Source: Endozoicomonas sp. G2_1
GTDB lineage: Bacteria > Pseudomonadota > Gammaproteobacteria > Enterobacterales > Alteromonadaceae
Assembly (NCBI RefSeq): GCF_017744155.1
Contig: NZ_JAGHQT010000006.1
Location: 169,878 to 233,877 of the forward strand
Length of the DNA stretch: 64,000 nucleotides
Reading direction: 5' to 3'
In this document: positions 1 to 10,102 of the stretch, in pieces
How positions within the stretch are numbered: position 1 is the stretch's first letter
Layout of the letters: the number at the start of each line of letters is the position of its first letter
The notes under the pieces: model-generated
The model's database searches: none
Seen by the model: the letters and a program-made list of their open reading frames with translations, nothing else
What the model was told of the DNA's origin: nothing
Program-made: the position numbers and the translations under genes

Positions 1-40
1 GCGCTTCTGCGCCTTGAGCGGTCATAGGAATTTGATTCAT
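1..40 (-). CDS. greA: Transcription elongation factor GreA, N-terminal fragment
   Basis: Reading the minus strand from an ATG at 40 gives MNQIPMTAQGAEA before the window ends. This matches the start of GreA, whose N-terminus typically reads M-x-x-IPMT-x-x-G-A-E. GreA rescues backtracked RNA polymerase by stimulating transcript cleavage. The position immediately after carAB agrees with the carA-carB-greA order common in gammaproteobacteria. Only 13 codons are visible, so the call rests on this short match plus synteny. A terminator-like hairpin at 121-144 separates it from carB. Confidence 0.75.
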   Translation of the reverse strand, partial: MNQIPMTAQGAEA

Positions 41-112
41 TCTTAACTTCTCTAACTTCTAATTCTTATCTAAACAAAAGACTCTACACAATAGAGTAAA
101 AAATCCGTGTAC

Positions 113-144
113 CAAAAAATAAAGGTGGTTAAAAAACCACCTTT
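113..144 (-). terminator. Rho-independent terminator after carB
   Basis: A perfect 10-bp inverted repeat (121-130 with 135-144, AAAGGTGGTT/AACCACCTTT) has a 4-nt loop. On the minus strand it is followed by a T-rich tract (113-120). It lies about 70 nt past the carB stop, in the right orientation to end the carAB transcript. Confidence 0.8.
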
Positions 145-216
145 ATCAACAGTTCAATTTAATAGTAGGCTAAAATAACACGAATCGCCCTTTTAACCAA
201 CTAGAGACTTAATCTC

Positions 217-3200
217 TTATTGACACTGCTCGTGTAACTCTTGGATTGAAGTCACTTTGTTTCTATCATCCGCTGCATGTGCACGACATGCCGCAAAGGC
301 CGCGTTTAAGGTTGTTGTGTAAACAACTTTATAACGCAAGGCACCACCGCGAAGCACTTTAGAATCTTCAATAGCCTTACGACCTTCGGTGGTATTGATG
401 ATATAGCTGTACTCACCATTTTTAATACGGTCAAGAATATGTGGACGACCTTCTTGTACCTTGTTGACTAATCGGCATGGTACGCCAGCTTCACCTAAGA
501 CAATCGCAGTACCGTGAGTTGCATCAAGCTCGTAGCCTAGTTCAACCATTTGCTTAGCAAGCTCTGCAATACGGCCTTTATCACTATCACGGACAGAAAT
601 TAATGCTCGGCCAGATTTAGGTACAGAAACCCCTGCGCCCAAGTTAGCTTTAGCGTAAGCCTCTTCAAACGTAGTACCAACACCCATCACTTCACCTGTT
701 GAGCGCATTTCTGGGCCAACAAGCGGGTCACTACCGTGGAACTTGTTAAATGGAATAACCACTTCTTTTACCGAGAAAAACGGTGGAATTGTTTCTTTAA
801 CAACGCCTTGCTCTGCAAGTGATTTACCCGACATAACACGGGCGGCAACTTTCGCTAGAGGAATTGAAGTCGCTTTTGAAACAAATGGTACCGTACGAGC
901 AGCACGAGGGTTAACTTCAATTAAGTAAACTTTGCCGTCTTTCACTGCCATTTGCGTGTTCATTAAGCCGTTAACGCCAAGTTCAAAGGCGAGCTTTTTC
1001 ACTTGTTCACGCATAACATTTTGAATTTCTTCACTTAAGCTGTAAGCAGGAAGTGAACAGGCCGAGTCACCAGAGTGGACGCCCGCTTGTTCAATGTGTT
1101 GCATAATACCGCCAATAACAACGTTTTCACCGTCGCAAATCGCGTCAATATCAACTTCTACAGCATCGTCAAGGAAGTGGTCAAGCAATACTGGTGAGTC
1201 ATTTGATACACTTACTGCTTCGTTCATGTAACGGCGCAAGTCTTGCTCGTCATAGACGATTTCCATCGCGCGGCCACCTAATACGTAAGATGGGCGAACA
1301 ACTAATGGGAAGCCAATGTTCTTCGCTTCGGCTACCGCTTCTTCTAATGAGGTTACGGTCGCATTTTCAGGTTGTAATAAACCTAGACGCTCAACTGCAC
1401 GTTGGAAGCGCTCGCGATCTTCTGCGCGGTCGATGGCGTCAGGAGAAGTACCAATAATTGGTACACCAGCAGCTTCTAGCGCTCGTGCTAATTTCAATGG
1501 CGTTTGACCACCGTACTGAACGATAACACCTTTTGGCTTTTCAACATTGACAATTTCAAGCACATCTTCAAAAGTGATTGGCTCAAAGTACAAACGATCT
1601 GAGGTGTCGTAGTCGGTTGAGACGGTTTCTGGGTTACAGTTAACCATAATGGTCTCAAAACCGTCTTCGCGTAATGCTAATGCGGCGTGAACACAACAGT
1701 AATCGAACTCAATACCTTGACCGATGCGGTTAGGACCACCACCAATGATCATGATTTTATCGCGATCGCTTGGCGCTGCTTCACACTCTTCGTCGTACGT
1801 CGAGTACATATATGCAGTGTCTGAGCTAAACTCAGCGGCACAGGTATCAACGCGCTTGTAAACCGGGTGAATGTTTGCACTCTGGCGCTTTTTGCGAATT
1901 TCCGCTGCTGACACGTCGAGTAAGTCGGCTAAACGAGCATCGGCAAAACCCTTGCGCTTTAAGCTGCGCAAGTAATCAGGTGTTAAGCCCGCGACGCCAT
2001 TTTCTTTAACTTTCTGTTCTTCATTGACGATATCTAAGATTTGTACCAAGAACCAACGGTCAACCTTAGTTGCGTTGAATACTTCGTCTAGGCTCATACC
2101 AATGCGGAACGCGTCTGCAATGTACCAAATGCGATCTGCACCTGCTTCTTGCAACTCGTGCATAATTTTCGAGCGAGCGTCAGCGGCGTTGATATCAATA
2201 ATAGGATCAAAACCGTTAACCCCAACTTCAAGACCACGAAGTGCTTTTTGCATTGACTCTTGCTGGTTGCGGCCAATGGCCATGACTTCACCAACAGATT
2301 TCATCTGAGTGGTTAGTCTGTCTTCTGAACCGGCGAATTTCTCAAAGTTAAAACGAGGAATCTTAGTCACGACGTAATCAATTGTCGGTTCAAACGAGGC
2401 TGGCGTTGCACCACCAGTAATATCGTTAGACAATTCATCAAGGGTGTAGCCAATCGCAAGCTTAGCTGCAATTTTAGCAATTGGGAAACCAGTTGCCTTT
2501 GAGGCAAGCGCTGAAGAACGAGAAACGCGCGGGTTCATTTCAATAATGACCATGCGACCGTCTTTCGGGTTAACACCAAATTGTACGTTAGAACCACCAG
2601 TTTCAACGCCAATTTCACGCAACACGGCTAGTGAAGCGTTACGCATGATTTGATATTCTTTATCCGTTAGCGTTTGCGCTGGTGCAACCGTAATAGAGTC
2701 ACCGGTGTGAATGCCCATAGGGTCGAAGTTTTCAATCGCACAAATAATGATACAGTTGTCATTTTTGTCGCGAACCACTTCCATTTCGTACTCTTTCCAA
2801 CCAATTAATGATTCATCAATCAATAATTCGTTGGTTGGTGAAAGATCTAAACCACGCGTACAAATTTCTTCAAACTCTTCGCGGTTATACGCGATACCGC
2901 CACCAGTGCCGCCCATAGTGAACGACGGGCGAATAATACAAGGGAAGCCAATGCGCGTTGACGTATCAAGCGCTTCTTTCATAGAGTGAACAATTTCAGC
3001 GCGCGGCGTTTCAAGGCCAATATTTTTCATTGCCTTGTCGAAACGATCGCGGTCTTCCGCTTTGTCGATAGCATCGGCAGTAGCGCCAATCATTTCAACA
3101 CCGAACTCAGCAAGCACACCGTGTTTTTCTAAATCTAATGCACAGTTAAGTGCTGTTTGACCGCCCATGGTAGGTAAAACTGCATCTGGGCGCTCTTTTT

Positions 3201-3435
3201 CAATAATTTTGCGAACAACTTCCCAGTGAATCGGCTCAATGTAGGTCGCATCAGCCATTTCTGGGTCAGTCATAATCGTTGCTGGGTTAGAGTTAACCAA
3301 GATAACGCGAAAACCCTCTTCTTTTAAGGCTTTACACGCTTGTGCGCCTGAGTAATCAAACTCACAGGCTTGACCGATAACAATTGGGCCAGCACCTAAA
3401 ATTAAGATACTTTTTATGTCATTGCGTTTTGGCAT
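217..3435 (-). CDS. carB: Carbamoyl-phosphate synthase large subunit
   Basis: This cytoplasmic enzyme joins ammonia delivered by CarA with bicarbonate and two ATP to make carbamoyl phosphate for arginine and pyrimidine synthesis. At 1072 aa it has the usual full length. The internally duplicated architecture is plain: the first half opens with [17 protein letters not shown] and the second half (about residue 560) with [16 protein letters not shown]. Each half carries an ATP-grasp domain (about 130-330 and 680-860), with an oligomerisation region between them. The last ~130 residues form the MGS-like allosteric domain, which in other bacteria binds UMP and ornithine. The ATG start lies 26 nt after the carA stop, so the two are surely one operon. 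Nothing is truncated. Confidence 0.98.
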   Translation of the reverse strand: MPKRNDIKSILILGAGPIVIGQACEFDYSGAQACKALKEEGFRVILVNSNPATIMTDPEMADATYIEPIHWEVVRKIIEKERPDAVLPTMGGQTALNCALDLEKHGVLAEFGVEMIGATADAIDKAEDRDRFDKAMKNIGLETPRAEIVHSMKEALDTSTRIGFPCIIRPSFTMGGTGGGIAYNREEFEEICTRGLDLSPTNELLIDESLIGWKEYEMEVVRDKNDNCIIICAIENFDPMGIHTGDSITVAPAQTLTDKEYQIMRNASLAVLREIGVETGGSNVQFGVNPKDGRMVIIEMNPRVSRSSALASKATGFPIAKIAAKLAIGYTLDELSNDITGGATPASFEPTIDYVVTKIPRFNFEKFAGSEDRLTTQMKSVGEVMAIGRNQQESMQKALRGLEVGVNGFDPIIDINAADARSKIMHELQEAGADRIWYIADAFRIGMSLDEVFNATKVDRWFLVQILDIVNEEQKVKENGVAGLTPDYLRSLKRKGFADARLADLLDVSAAEIRKKRQSANIHPVYKRVDTCAAEFSSDTAYMYSTYDEECEAAPSDRDKIMIIGGGPNRIGQGIEFDYCCVHAALALREDGFETIMVNCNPETVSTDYDTSDRLYFEPITFEDVLEIVNVEKPKGVIVQYGGQTPLKLARALEAAGVPIIGTSPDAIDRAEDRERFQRAVERLGLLQPENATVTSLEEAVAEAKNIGFPLVVRPSYVLGGRAMEIVYDEQDLRRYMNEAVSVSNDSPVLLDHFLDDAVEVDIDAICDGENVVIGGIMQHIEQAGVHSGDSACSLPAYSLSEEIQNVMREQVKKLAFELGVNGLMNTQMAVKDGKVYLIEVNPRAARTVPFVSKATSIPLAKVAARVMSGKSLAEQGVVKETIPPFFSVKEVVIPFNKFHGSDPLVGPEMRSTGEVMGVGTTFEEAYAKANLGAGVSVPKSGRALISVRDSDKGRIAELAKQMVELGYELDATHGTAIVLGEAGVPCRLVNKVQEGRPHILDRIKNGEYSYIINTTEGRKAIEDSKVLRGGALRYKVVYTTTLNAAFAACRAHAADDRNKVTSIQELHEQCQ

Positions 3436-3461
3436 AGTTTTTCGTCTCTCTTTTTTTGTGC

Positions 3462-4598
3462 TTATGCTTGATTTTTATAGGTTTTGATTAAATCAATAAA
3501 GTGGTCGAACAAAGGTGCTGCATCGTGAGGGCCTGGGCTAGCTTCTGGGTGACCTTGGAAGCTAAAGGCAGGCTTATCAGTGCGATGAATGCCTTGTAAT
3601 GAACCGTCAAATAATGACTTATGAGTCACTTTTAGGTGTTCAGGCAAACTTGTTTCGTCAACAGCAAAACCGTGGTTTTGGCTGGTAATCATCACAACGT
3701 TGTTTTCAAAGTCTTTCACTGGGTGGTTGGCACCGTGGTGACCAAATTTCATTTTAACGGTTTGCGCACCACTTGCTAAGCCGAGTAATTGGTGTCCTAA
3801 ACAAATACCGAAAACAGGAATATCTGTGGTCAAAAATTCTTTAATAGCAGCGATTGCATAGTCACAAGGCTCTGGGTCACCTGGACCATTTGATAAGAAT
3901 ATACCATCTGGATTTAGGGCTAACACTTCACTCGCTGGTGTTTGTGCAGGAACAACGGTTAACTTACAGCCGCGATCAACTAACATACGTAAAATATTGT
4001 GTTTGGCACCAAAATCGTATGCTACCACGTGAAAGTCTAACTTTTCTGGTGACACATAACCTTGGCCTAGTTGCCAGCTACCTTCGCTCCAGGTATAAGT
4101 TTCTTTTGTTGACACGACTTTGGCTAAATCCATGCCTTTTAAGCCTGGAAAGCCTTTAGCTTCAGCCAGTGCAACCGCTTCATCAATGTTGTCACCAGCA
4201 ATAATACAGCTGTTTTGGGCACCCTTTTCACGCAAAATACGCGTAAGTTTACGAGTGTCTATATCAGCAATACCAAGAATATTATTGCGAATCAGATATT
4301 CGCTTAAGTTTTCTTCGTTTCTAAAGTTACTTGCTAACAGTGGTAAGTCTCGAATAACTAGGCCTTTAGCCCAAATAGTATTTGATTCGCAATCTTCTGA
4401 GTTGGTACCAGTGTTGCCGATGTGAGGATAAGTGAGGGTAATGATTTGTTCTGCATAGGAGGGATCAGTGAGAATTTCTTGGTAACCTGTCATCGCGGTA
4501 TTAAATACCACCTCACCAACAGCCAACCCTTGTGCACCAATTGCGGTGCCGTTAAATACTGTGCCGTCTTCCAGCACTAATATGGCAGATTTAGTCAA
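3462..4598 (-). CDS. carA: Carbamoyl-phosphate synthase small subunit (glutaminase)
   Basis: CarA hydrolyses glutamine and channels ammonia to CarB. The C-terminal half is a class I glutamine amidotransferase: FGICLGHQ holds the nucleophilic cysteine, and GHPEASPGP supplies the histidine/glutamate pair. The N-terminal domain, [14 protein letters not shown], is typical of CarA. I choose a TTG start at 4598 (378 aa, the family's usual length) because a perfect GGAGG (minus strand of 4604-4608) sits 5 nt upstream and the protein then begins [12 protein letters not shown]. The reading frame stays open upstream to an ATG at 4682, but that would add 28 residues (MHKRLNAEL...) not typical of CarA. 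It is co-transcribed with carB. Confidence 0.95.
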   Translation of the reverse strand: MTKSAILVLEDGTVFNGTAIGAQGLAVGEVVFNTAMTGYQEILTDPSYAEQIITLTYPHIGNTGTNSEDCESNTIWAKGLVIRDLPLLASNFRNEENLSEYLIRNNILGIADIDTRKLTRILREKGAQNSCIIAGDNIDEAVALAEAKGFPGLKGMDLAKVVSTKETYTWSEGSWQLGQGYVSPEKLDFHVVAYDFGAKHNILRMLVDRGCKLTVVPAQTPASEVLALNPDGIFLSNGPGDPEPCDYAIAAIKEFLTTDIPVFGICLGHQLLGLASGAQTVKMKFGHHGANHPVKDFENNVVMITSQNHGFAVDETSLPEHLKVTHKSLFDGSLQGIHRTDKPAFSFQGHPEASPGPHDAAPLFDHFIDLIKTYKNQA

Positions 4599-4994
4599 TT
4601 TAACCTCCAAAAAGAAGAAAATATACTTAAATAGCTCAGCCGCAACATCCATGGCTAACTCAGCGTTTAAGCGCTTGTGCAATCGAAAATTTGCCTGCTT
4701 TTAAGCCGTTAAATTCAACGAAAAAGCGAATTTTTGACAAATTCCGCGCATTTTACGCATAAGCCTGGTTTACGTCTAGTCTTTTTTAACAAAAACCGCA
4801 AAAAACTAAGCTTTATTGACGGATTTACATTAAACACCGCAAAACTTAGCTTTAACTTGGCCATATATAGCATTTTTCACTAAGTTATCTAACAAAAACA
4901 CACTAACCAAAATCAACAACCTGACCATTTAGACAGGTTGTTGAATTCGTATATATGGCGTTAGAACTGCTCGCTTAAATCAGTGTTAGCTTTA
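4599..4994. other. Intergenic region dapB-carA (carAB promoter region)
   Basis: About 400 bp of AT-rich sequence with no convincing gene. It holds the dapB terminator at its distal end (4913-4944) and must hold the carAB promoter(s). On the minus strand a TTGTCA followed 17 nt later by TGAATT (around 4710-4740) is a weak promoter candidate. I could not identify ArgR, PurR or PepA sites by eye. Confidence 0.4.
4907..4944 (-). terminator. Terminator after dapB
   Basis: A perfect 11-bp inverted repeat (4913-4923 with 4934-4944) has a 10-nt loop. It is followed on the minus strand by TTTTGG. It lies 50 nt past the dapB stop. The short T tract makes it a moderate terminator. Confidence 0.6.
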
Positions 4995-5804
4995 CTAAAG
5001 GTGCTTTAAACCAAGCACGTCTTGCATATCATAGAAGCCATTATCGGCTTTTGCCAGCCATATCACCGCTTTCATCGCACCTTGGGCAAAGGTCATTCGA
5101 GAAGTGGCTCTGTGACTAATTTCTAAACGTTCGCCTAAGTTTGCGAAAAATGCTGTATGTTCACCAATAATGTCACCAGCACGCACTGTAGCAAAACCAA
5201 TAGTATTGGGATCTCGCTCTTCGGTTATACCCTCGCGGCCGTAAACAGCACATTCGTTTAAATCTCTGCCTAATGTATCAGCAATCACTTGACCCATTTT
5301 CATTGCAGTGCCTGATGGGGCATCCTTTTTAAATCTGTGATGGGCTTCAAATATTTCTATATCTGAGTCATCACCAATAGCTTTACTGGTGATTTCTAAT
5401 AATTTAAACAATAAATTCACGCCCACACTGGTATTTGGTGCCAGTAAAACAGGCGCATCCTGCCCTGCCAAAACAATTTGCTCAACTTGTTGGTCGCTAA
5501 AGCCAGTAGTGCCAATCACTAGTGCTTTATTGTGTTGTTGACACCAAGCCAAGTGCTCAAAGGTGGACTCAATCGATGTAAAGTCAATCAGGACATCGGC
5601 ATTTTTCAATTGATTAATATCGGTGCATGTATTAACACCAAGGTGGCCAATACCCGCCAATTCGCCTAAATCGAAATCGGCAAAATTAGAGCTCGTTCTT
5701 ACGGTTCCACCAACAAGCGCTATCTTGCTGTGCTCACTGGCCGCTTGAATTAAGTTACGGCCCATACGACCACTACAACCTAACACGGCGACTTTTATTG
5801 TCAT
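4995..5804 (-). CDS. dapB: 4-hydroxy-tetrahydrodipicolinate reductase
   Basis: DapB reduces the DapA product with NAD(P)H to tetrahydrodipicolinate, on the way to diaminopimelate and lysine. The 269-aa length is normal. The N-terminal Rossmann motif is VAVLGCSGRMGRN. The family signature with the catalytic histidine pair and substrate-binding lysine is EAHHRFKKDAPSGTA near residue 155. The ATG lies 5 nt after the stop of the NTF2-like gene upstream, so the two are translationally close and probably co-transcribed. A hairpin follows the gene. lysC of the same pathway lies 44 kb away under a lysine riboswitch; no riboswitch is apparent here. Confidence 0.97.
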   Translation of the reverse strand: MTIKVAVLGCSGRMGRNLIQAASEHSKIALVGGTVRTSSNFADFDLGELAGIGHLGVNTCTDINQLKNADVLIDFTSIESTFEHLAWCQQHNKALVIGTTGFSDQQVEQIVLAGQDAPVLLAPNTSVGVNLLFKLLEITSKAIGDDSDIEIFEAHHRFKKDAPSGTAMKMGQVIADTLGRDLNECAVYGREGITEERDPNTIGFATVRAGDIIGEHTAFFANLGERLEISHRATSRMTFAQGAMKAVIWLAKADNGFYDMQDVLGLKHL

Positions 5805-5809
5805 AACTA

Positions 5810-6232
5810 CTAACCCTTAATCTGAAATGTTTCTGAAAATGCTATCGATTGACTAATATCGTGTGAAATCACGTTAATAATAGCCCAATCACTGTTTATT
5901 TTAATAAGTTGATATAAGGCGGTAAATTCTGTGAAAAGCGCTTCACTGTCATCATAAAACTGCCAATCGACTGCAGCAGATACAACAGTATCAGTTAATT
6001 GATTGAAGCTCGCTTTACTTGCGCCAATTTTGGTAACACTTGCGGCTTCAAGCTGAGCGAATATATCGGTAAAAGCTTGGTTAAATTGGTCAGTGTCGAG
6101 CACGAGTTTTAACTCATCTGGTGTCGATAACGTACAAGGTAAAACGTAACACGATCGAACCGCCTCTATATCAGTGTGATGAAACGCTTGTAAATATGTG
6201 TTGAACAGACGCTCTATTTGTTGTTTTAGCAT
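5810..6232 (-). CDS. NTF2-like (SnoaL-fold) small protein, function unknown
   Basis: A 140-aa soluble protein without a signal peptide. The N-terminal helix (QQIERLFNTYLQAFHHTDIE), the strand/helix order and the late aromatic-rich strands (VDWQFYDDSEALFTEFTALY) fit the cone-shaped NTF2/SnoaL fold, probably the DUF6841-type group. Members bind small ligands or act as enzymes, but no catalytic residues can be assigned here. It starts with ATG and its TAG stop lies 5 nt before dapB, suggesting translational coupling. No specific link to lysine synthesis can be shown. Confidence 0.65.
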   Translation of the reverse strand: MLKQQIERLFNTYLQAFHHTDIEAVRSCYVLPCTLSTPDELKLVLDTDQFNQAFTDIFAQLEAASVTKIGASKASFNQLTDTVVSAAVDWQFYDDSEALFTEFTALYQLIKINSDWAIINVISHDISQSIAFSETFQIKG

Positions 6233-6393
6233 CTTAGTTATTTCGCCTTGTATTGTTTACTCTATAATTTTTTGTACAGCCCAGATAGCACGGAATACTC
6301 AGCTTTTGTCTGGAACTAAAAACCTGACCGTTTATCCTTGCACCGCCGTTCCTTCACATCCATGTAAACACGGCATACATATGTCCTATATGC

Positions 6394-6418
6394 AAAAAAG
6401 CCGGGAAATCCCGGCTTT
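6394..6418 (-). terminator. Terminator after fklB
   Basis: A 10-bp perfect stem (6397-6406 with 6409-6418, core GCCGGGA/TCCCGGC) is followed on the minus strand by six T residues. It begins 15 nt beyond the fklB stop. Confidence 0.85.
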
Positions 6419-6432
6419 ATCAATCAAGGTTA

Positions 6433-7056
6433 CTAGCTAATAATATCTAGCAACTCAACATCAAAAATCAATGCTGAGTATGGAGGGATAGCACCTTGTG
6501 AGCCACGCTCGCCGTAAGCGAGGTTATAAGGGATGTATAAACGCCACTTTGAACCTACAGGCATTAATTGTAATGCTTCAGTCCAACCAGCAATTACACC
6601 ACCAACTGGGAATTCAGCTGGTTGACCGCGATTAACAGAGCTATCAAAAACGTCACCGTTAATAAATGTACCGTGATAATGAACACGAACAGTGCTGCTT
6701 GCCGTCGGCTTGTCGCCTTCTGCTGCAGCTACAACTTCATACTGTAAGCCAGACTCAGTAACAGTAACTTCTTTGCGCTTAGCGTTTTCAGCTAAGAACG
6801 CTTCGCCTTCTGCCGCTTTTTCTTTTGCTGCAGCTTGTTCTTGCTCTTGTAGTTGCTTAGAAACAACAGCGAATGCTTCGTTTAGTGCTTCATCGCTAAC
6901 AGCGCTAGCATTACCAGCTAATGCATCAGCTAAACCTGCTTGAACCGCTGTTACATCGAAAGACTTAAACGGATTATTTCTCAATTGGTCACCCAATTGA
7001 CGACCAACACCGTAGCTAACGCGTTGCTCGATTGATTCAAAATTATTATCAGACAT
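6433..7056 (-). CDS. fklB: FKBP-type peptidyl-prolyl cis-trans isomerase (FklB/FKBP22 type)
   Basis: This catalyses cis-trans isomerisation of prolyl bonds during protein folding. The 207-aa protein has the FklB layout. An N-terminal helical dimerisation domain (about 1-75, SIEQRVSYGVGRQLGDQL) is followed by an Ala/Glu/Lys-rich linker helix. The C-terminal FKBP domain (about 100-207) contains VRVHYHGTFINGDVFDSS and the family's IPPYSALIFDVELLDI end. There is no signal peptide, so it is cytoplasmic, unlike FkpA. It starts with ATG and is followed by a strong terminator, consistent with a single-gene unit. Confidence 0.93.
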   Translation of the reverse strand: MSDNNFESIEQRVSYGVGRQLGDQLRNNPFKSFDVTAVQAGLADALAGNASAVSDEALNEAFAVVSKQLQEQEQAAAKEKAAEGEAFLAENAKRKEVTVTESGLQYEVVAAAEGDKPTASSTVRVHYHGTFINGDVFDSSVNRGQPAEFPVGGVIAGWTEALQLMPVGSKWRLYIPYNLAYGERGSQGAIPPYSALIFDVELLDIIS

Positions 7057-7309
7057 AATTGATTCTTTGTTACTTTAAAAATTCGGCGCCAAGCATAGCA
7101 CACAAGACTAATGGGCAGTAGAGCCAAAACTATTATTTAGTTGACTTTTTCAAGAGTATTTTCAAATAACATAGAGTGAGTTTCAGTGCTGGTAAAAGGA
7201 TTTAAATCGAACCAATCACAAAAGCCATTTAGACATCCAAACATCTAGATTGACATTATCATTTGAGTTTTTATAATGCAAGCCAATATCAATCCTTAAA
7301 AATATATAC

Positions 7310-8635
7310 ATGACCCAAGCTCGATCTAGTACTTCTTTTATCAGCCTTTTACCCTTTGCTCTATTTTTAGCGCTATTCCTAGGCACAGGAATCGTACTGA
7401 GCTTGCAAGGTGTTGAGTTTGCCTTCTACCAATTGCCCGCCAGTATCGCCATTATTCCAGCAATTTTACTCGCCGTGTTAATTGGCAAAGCGCCAATTGA
7501 GAAACAAGTTGGCCAATTTATTCAAGGCGCTGGTCACCCGAATATCATCACTATGTGCTTGATTTACCTGTTAGCTGGCGCCTTTGCCAGTGTTGCAAAA
7601 GCAACTGGTAGTGTAGATGCGAGCGTGGCGCTTGGTTTATCGCTTTTTCCAGATTATTTGTTATTACCGGGTTTATTTTTAGTGTCAGCCTTTATTGCGA
7701 CTGCGATGGGGACATCAATGGGAACAATCGCAGCGATAGCACCAATTGCCTTAGGCTTTTCGCAAAGCGCTGACCTTAACGCTGGCTTGGTAGCGGGCTG
7801 TTTGTTGTCAGGGGCTATTTTCGGTGACAATTTATCAATTATTTCGGATACCACAATTGCCGCAACACGCAGCCAAGGTGCACAAATGCGCGACAAGTTT
7901 AAGGCGAATTTTAAAATCGCATTACCTGCGGCACTGATTTGCTTGGTACTATTTGCCCTGCTAACTGAGCCGGGTGCTAGTTCACAAACAACCAATAGTG
8001 TTGCGTGGTTGGGATTAATACCTTACATCACCATTTTGGTGCTGGCCCTTGCAGGTGTTAACGTTTTTATTGTGTTACTTACGGGCATTGTGTTGGCCGC
8101 CGCTATTGGCTTTATTCAACAAGACTATCAATTGAGCCGCTGGGTTGGAGACATCAACCAAGGCTTTGCTAATATGCAGGACATTTTCATATTGTCATTG
8201 CTAATTGGCGGTTTAAGTGAGTTGGTTAAACGCCAAGGAGGTTTAACTGCGTTAACCAATACTATTGAATCAATCGCTCAACGTTTTAGCAAGAATACTA
8301 AAACTTCTAATAGTTTAGGTATTGCTGCGCTTGCCTTTTGCGCCAACTTTTTTACTGCCAACAACACGGTATCTATTATTATTAGTGGCGACACGGCAAA
8401 AAACTTAGCCGATGACGCCAAATTAACCCCGGCTCAATCGGCCAGTTTATTAGATATATTCGCCTGTATTAACCAGGGGCTAATTCCCTATGGCGCACAA
8501 GCACTGTTACTAGGTGCGACCATGACAATATCGCCGATTGAAGTGATCGGTTATTCGTTTTACCCTATGGTGTTATTCGTTGTCGCACTGATATCTTTCA
8601 ACAAAATGATTGCCGCGCCCAAAACTCAAGGCTGA
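7310..8635 (+). CDS. NhaC-family Na+/H+ antiporter
   Basis: A 441-aa polytopic inner-membrane protein with roughly 11-12 hydrophobic segments. Motifs typical of NhaC antiporters are TAMGTSMGTIAAIAPIALG (about 130), GAIFGDNLSIISDTTIAATRSQGA (split by the family's conserved aspartates) and CANFFTANNTVSIIISGD in the C-terminal half. It would exchange cytoplasmic Na+ for H+, which fits a marine organism with a sodium-driven flagellar motor (see motY). The exact substrate is not provable; some relatives act as amino-acid/proton exchangers. It is divergent from fklB across 250 bp, and convergent with the SYLF gene, 22 bp apart. Confidence 0.85.
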   Translation: MTQARSSTSFISLLPFALFLALFLGTGIVLSLQGVEFAFYQLPASIAIIPAILLAVLIGKAPIEKQVGQFIQGAGHPNIITMCLIYLLAGAFASVAKATGSVDASVALGLSLFPDYLLLPGLFLVSAFIATAMGTSMGTIAAIAPIALGFSQSADLNAGLVAGCLLSGAIFGDNLSIISDTTIAATRSQGAQMRDKFKANFKIALPAALICLVLFALLTEPGASSQTTNSVAWLGLIPYITILVLALAGVNVFIVLLTGIVLAAAIGFIQQDYQLSRWVGDINQGFANMQDIFILSLLIGGLSELVKRQGGLTALTNTIESIAQRFSKNTKTSNSLGIAALAFCANFFTANNTVSIIISGDTAKNLADDAKLTPAQSASLLDIFACINQGLIPYGAQALLLGATMTISPIEVIGYSFYPMVLFVVALISFNKMIAAPKTQG

Positions 8636-8657
8636 GGTAAAACAATGCCAGAAGGAA

Positions 8658-9224
8658 TTAATTTAGCGCAGGATCTCGCCAGAATTTTGTTCCTTTTACT
8701 GTGGCTTGTAATGCCAAGCCACTCTCAGTAAAGGTATAGACGGTGACATCACCATAATAGGCTTCACCTTCTACTGAACCACCTTTATCTGCAGCTTTAG
8801 CAGCGGCATCAGCGTTGCCACCAAAGGTCCAACCCTTTTCAATAAAATTATTCATTGCCTGTGTAGAGTGAAAAACCATAACAATGCGATAATCTTTCGC
8901 GCCTAAGCCCAAACCAATACCACCTTCCGCCATATTCATATAAGTGTGCTGCTTGGTTTTCATATCTTTTACTACGCCGTAGCCGGTGCCGGCGGCAATA
9001 AAAATGAGATTAATATTCGCGTTACTAAATACGGCATAGCCGGGTGCTGAATTCAGCTGTGCACGAGTATCAGGCTTTTGTTTGAACAATTCTGTTAACA
9101 CTTGTTCTTTCATCTGTAAGATATTTTGCCTTTTATCAGCATTACTGCCTTCACCCATTGACGCACAGCCGCCAAACAAACTCAATGCAACAATTACACC
9201 TAGCATTTTTATTGTTTTATTCAT
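8658..9224 (-). CDS. SYLF-domain (YSC84-like) lipoprotein
   Basis: The product begins MNKTIKMLGVIVALSLFGGC, a lipoprotein signal with lipobox LFGGC, so the mature protein is probably anchored through a lipidated cysteine. The body matches the SYLF/Ysc84 domain: PGYAVFSNANINLIFIAAGTG, GLGLGAKDYRIVMVF and the C-terminal YTFTESGLALQATVKGTKFW. SYLF domains bind lipids; a precise bacterial role is not established. I place the start at the ATG at 9224; a start 15 nt upstream would add MRELL before the signal. It follows the hydrolase gene by about 70 nt on the same strand. Confidence 0.8.
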   Translation of the reverse strand: MNKTIKMLGVIVALSLFGGCASMGEGSNADKRQNILQMKEQVLTELFKQKPDTRAQLNSAPGYAVFSNANINLIFIAAGTGYGVVKDMKTKQHTYMNMAEGGIGLGLGAKDYRIVMVFHSTQAMNNFIEKGWTFGGNADAAAKAADKGGSVEGEAYYGDVTVYTFTESGLALQATVKGTKFWRDPALN

Positions 9225-9294
9225 CAATAATTCTCTCATCGCTCACTAGCCTTTACACAGCCGTTGATCATATTTAACTCTAGATGAAAAACCA

Positions 9295-9888
9295 TTACTC
9301 AACAACGGTTGAGCTTTCACTAAAGCATTGGTCTCTCGACAACAATGCCAAACGGTTGAGATAAGCTTGGTAGCCAGTTTGATTGAAGTTGACTGATTTA
9401 GAATTGATAAAACCGTGCAAGTAGTCACAACTTTCAACAGTTAACTGTGCTTTGCCTGCCAAATCAGTTTTGAGTTGATTTACCGAAAAATGAGGCTCAA
9501 ATTTAGGCACAATTAAGGTCATTGGAAAGTTAGGAGTCAATTCGGTGAAATGCCTAATTTGATTACCATAGAAGCCAAGCCCGCCAGTAATAGAAAGGTT
9601 TTTGCTCACTTCTTGGCCAGCAAACCACCAAAGTGCCGCCGCGCCAACACTAAACCCGAGTATTGATACCGATTCTCCTCGATAGCTTTTGAGCTTGTGC
9701 GACAGCATTTGACAATAGCCCTCAAAACCGAGATGTTTGGTGAAATACTGGTAGGCGTCATTATCATCGTCAAAGCTTTGCTCTGTAGTGTATGGAGAAA
9801 CAACATCGATATCGCCATCAAGGCTATTTATCAAGTTTTCAAGCGCTGAATTATGGCCAAAGACATCAGTTACAATTAGCTTATTCAT
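9295..9888 (-). CDS. Small alpha/beta hydrolase, dienelactone-hydrolase-like
   Basis: A 197-aa soluble protein. SILGFSVGAAALWWFAG (about 75-90) is a nucleophile elbow (G-x-S-x-G) with the candidate catalytic serine. DYLHGFINSKS near residue 155 resembles the HGF motif that carries the catalytic histidine in dienelactone hydrolases. The protein is shorter than most family members (about 230 aa). The natural substrate is unknown. An ATG start is used, with AGGT upstream. Confidence 0.6.
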   Translation of the reverse strand: MNKLIVTDVFGHNSALENLINSLDGDIDVVSPYTTEQSFDDDNDAYQYFTKHLGFEGYCQMLSHKLKSYRGESVSILGFSVGAAALWWFAGQEVSKNLSITGGLGFYGNQIRHFTELTPNFPMTLIVPKFEPHFSVNQLKTDLAGKAQLTVESCDYLHGFINSKSVNFNQTGYQAYLNRLALLSRDQCFSESSTVVE

Positions 9889-10102
9889 TGTTATATTACC
9901 TAAAAGCAGTGCTCAATAATAAACGTGGTGAAAAGAAAAACACCAAATAAGCACCTAGTCCACACCTTACCGTTATTACTAACAAAAGTCAGCCATAACA
10001 GCCGCTTATTGAGCCTATTAACCCGATTAATTATAGTGGTAATATACCTGCGTGATAAGCTGATGCAAATTGGCCTTTACATAAAATTTAGAGAAATAAA
10101 AT

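Noticed and set aside
4735..4763. A plus-strand TTGACA with GCATAA 17 nt later, upstream of carA
   Set aside because: It would drive transcription antisense to the dapB terminator region with no plus-strand gene downstream; probably chance in AT-rich sequence.
6233..6432. An 80-codon plus-strand frame between the NTF2-like gene and fklB
   Set aside because: It runs across the fklB terminator and overlaps the ends of opposite-strand genes, and its composition is unlike a real protein.
9246..9437. A 63-codon minus-strand frame overlapping the hydrolase gene end
   Set aside because: It is an out-of-frame shadow of the hydrolase gene with no start signal.
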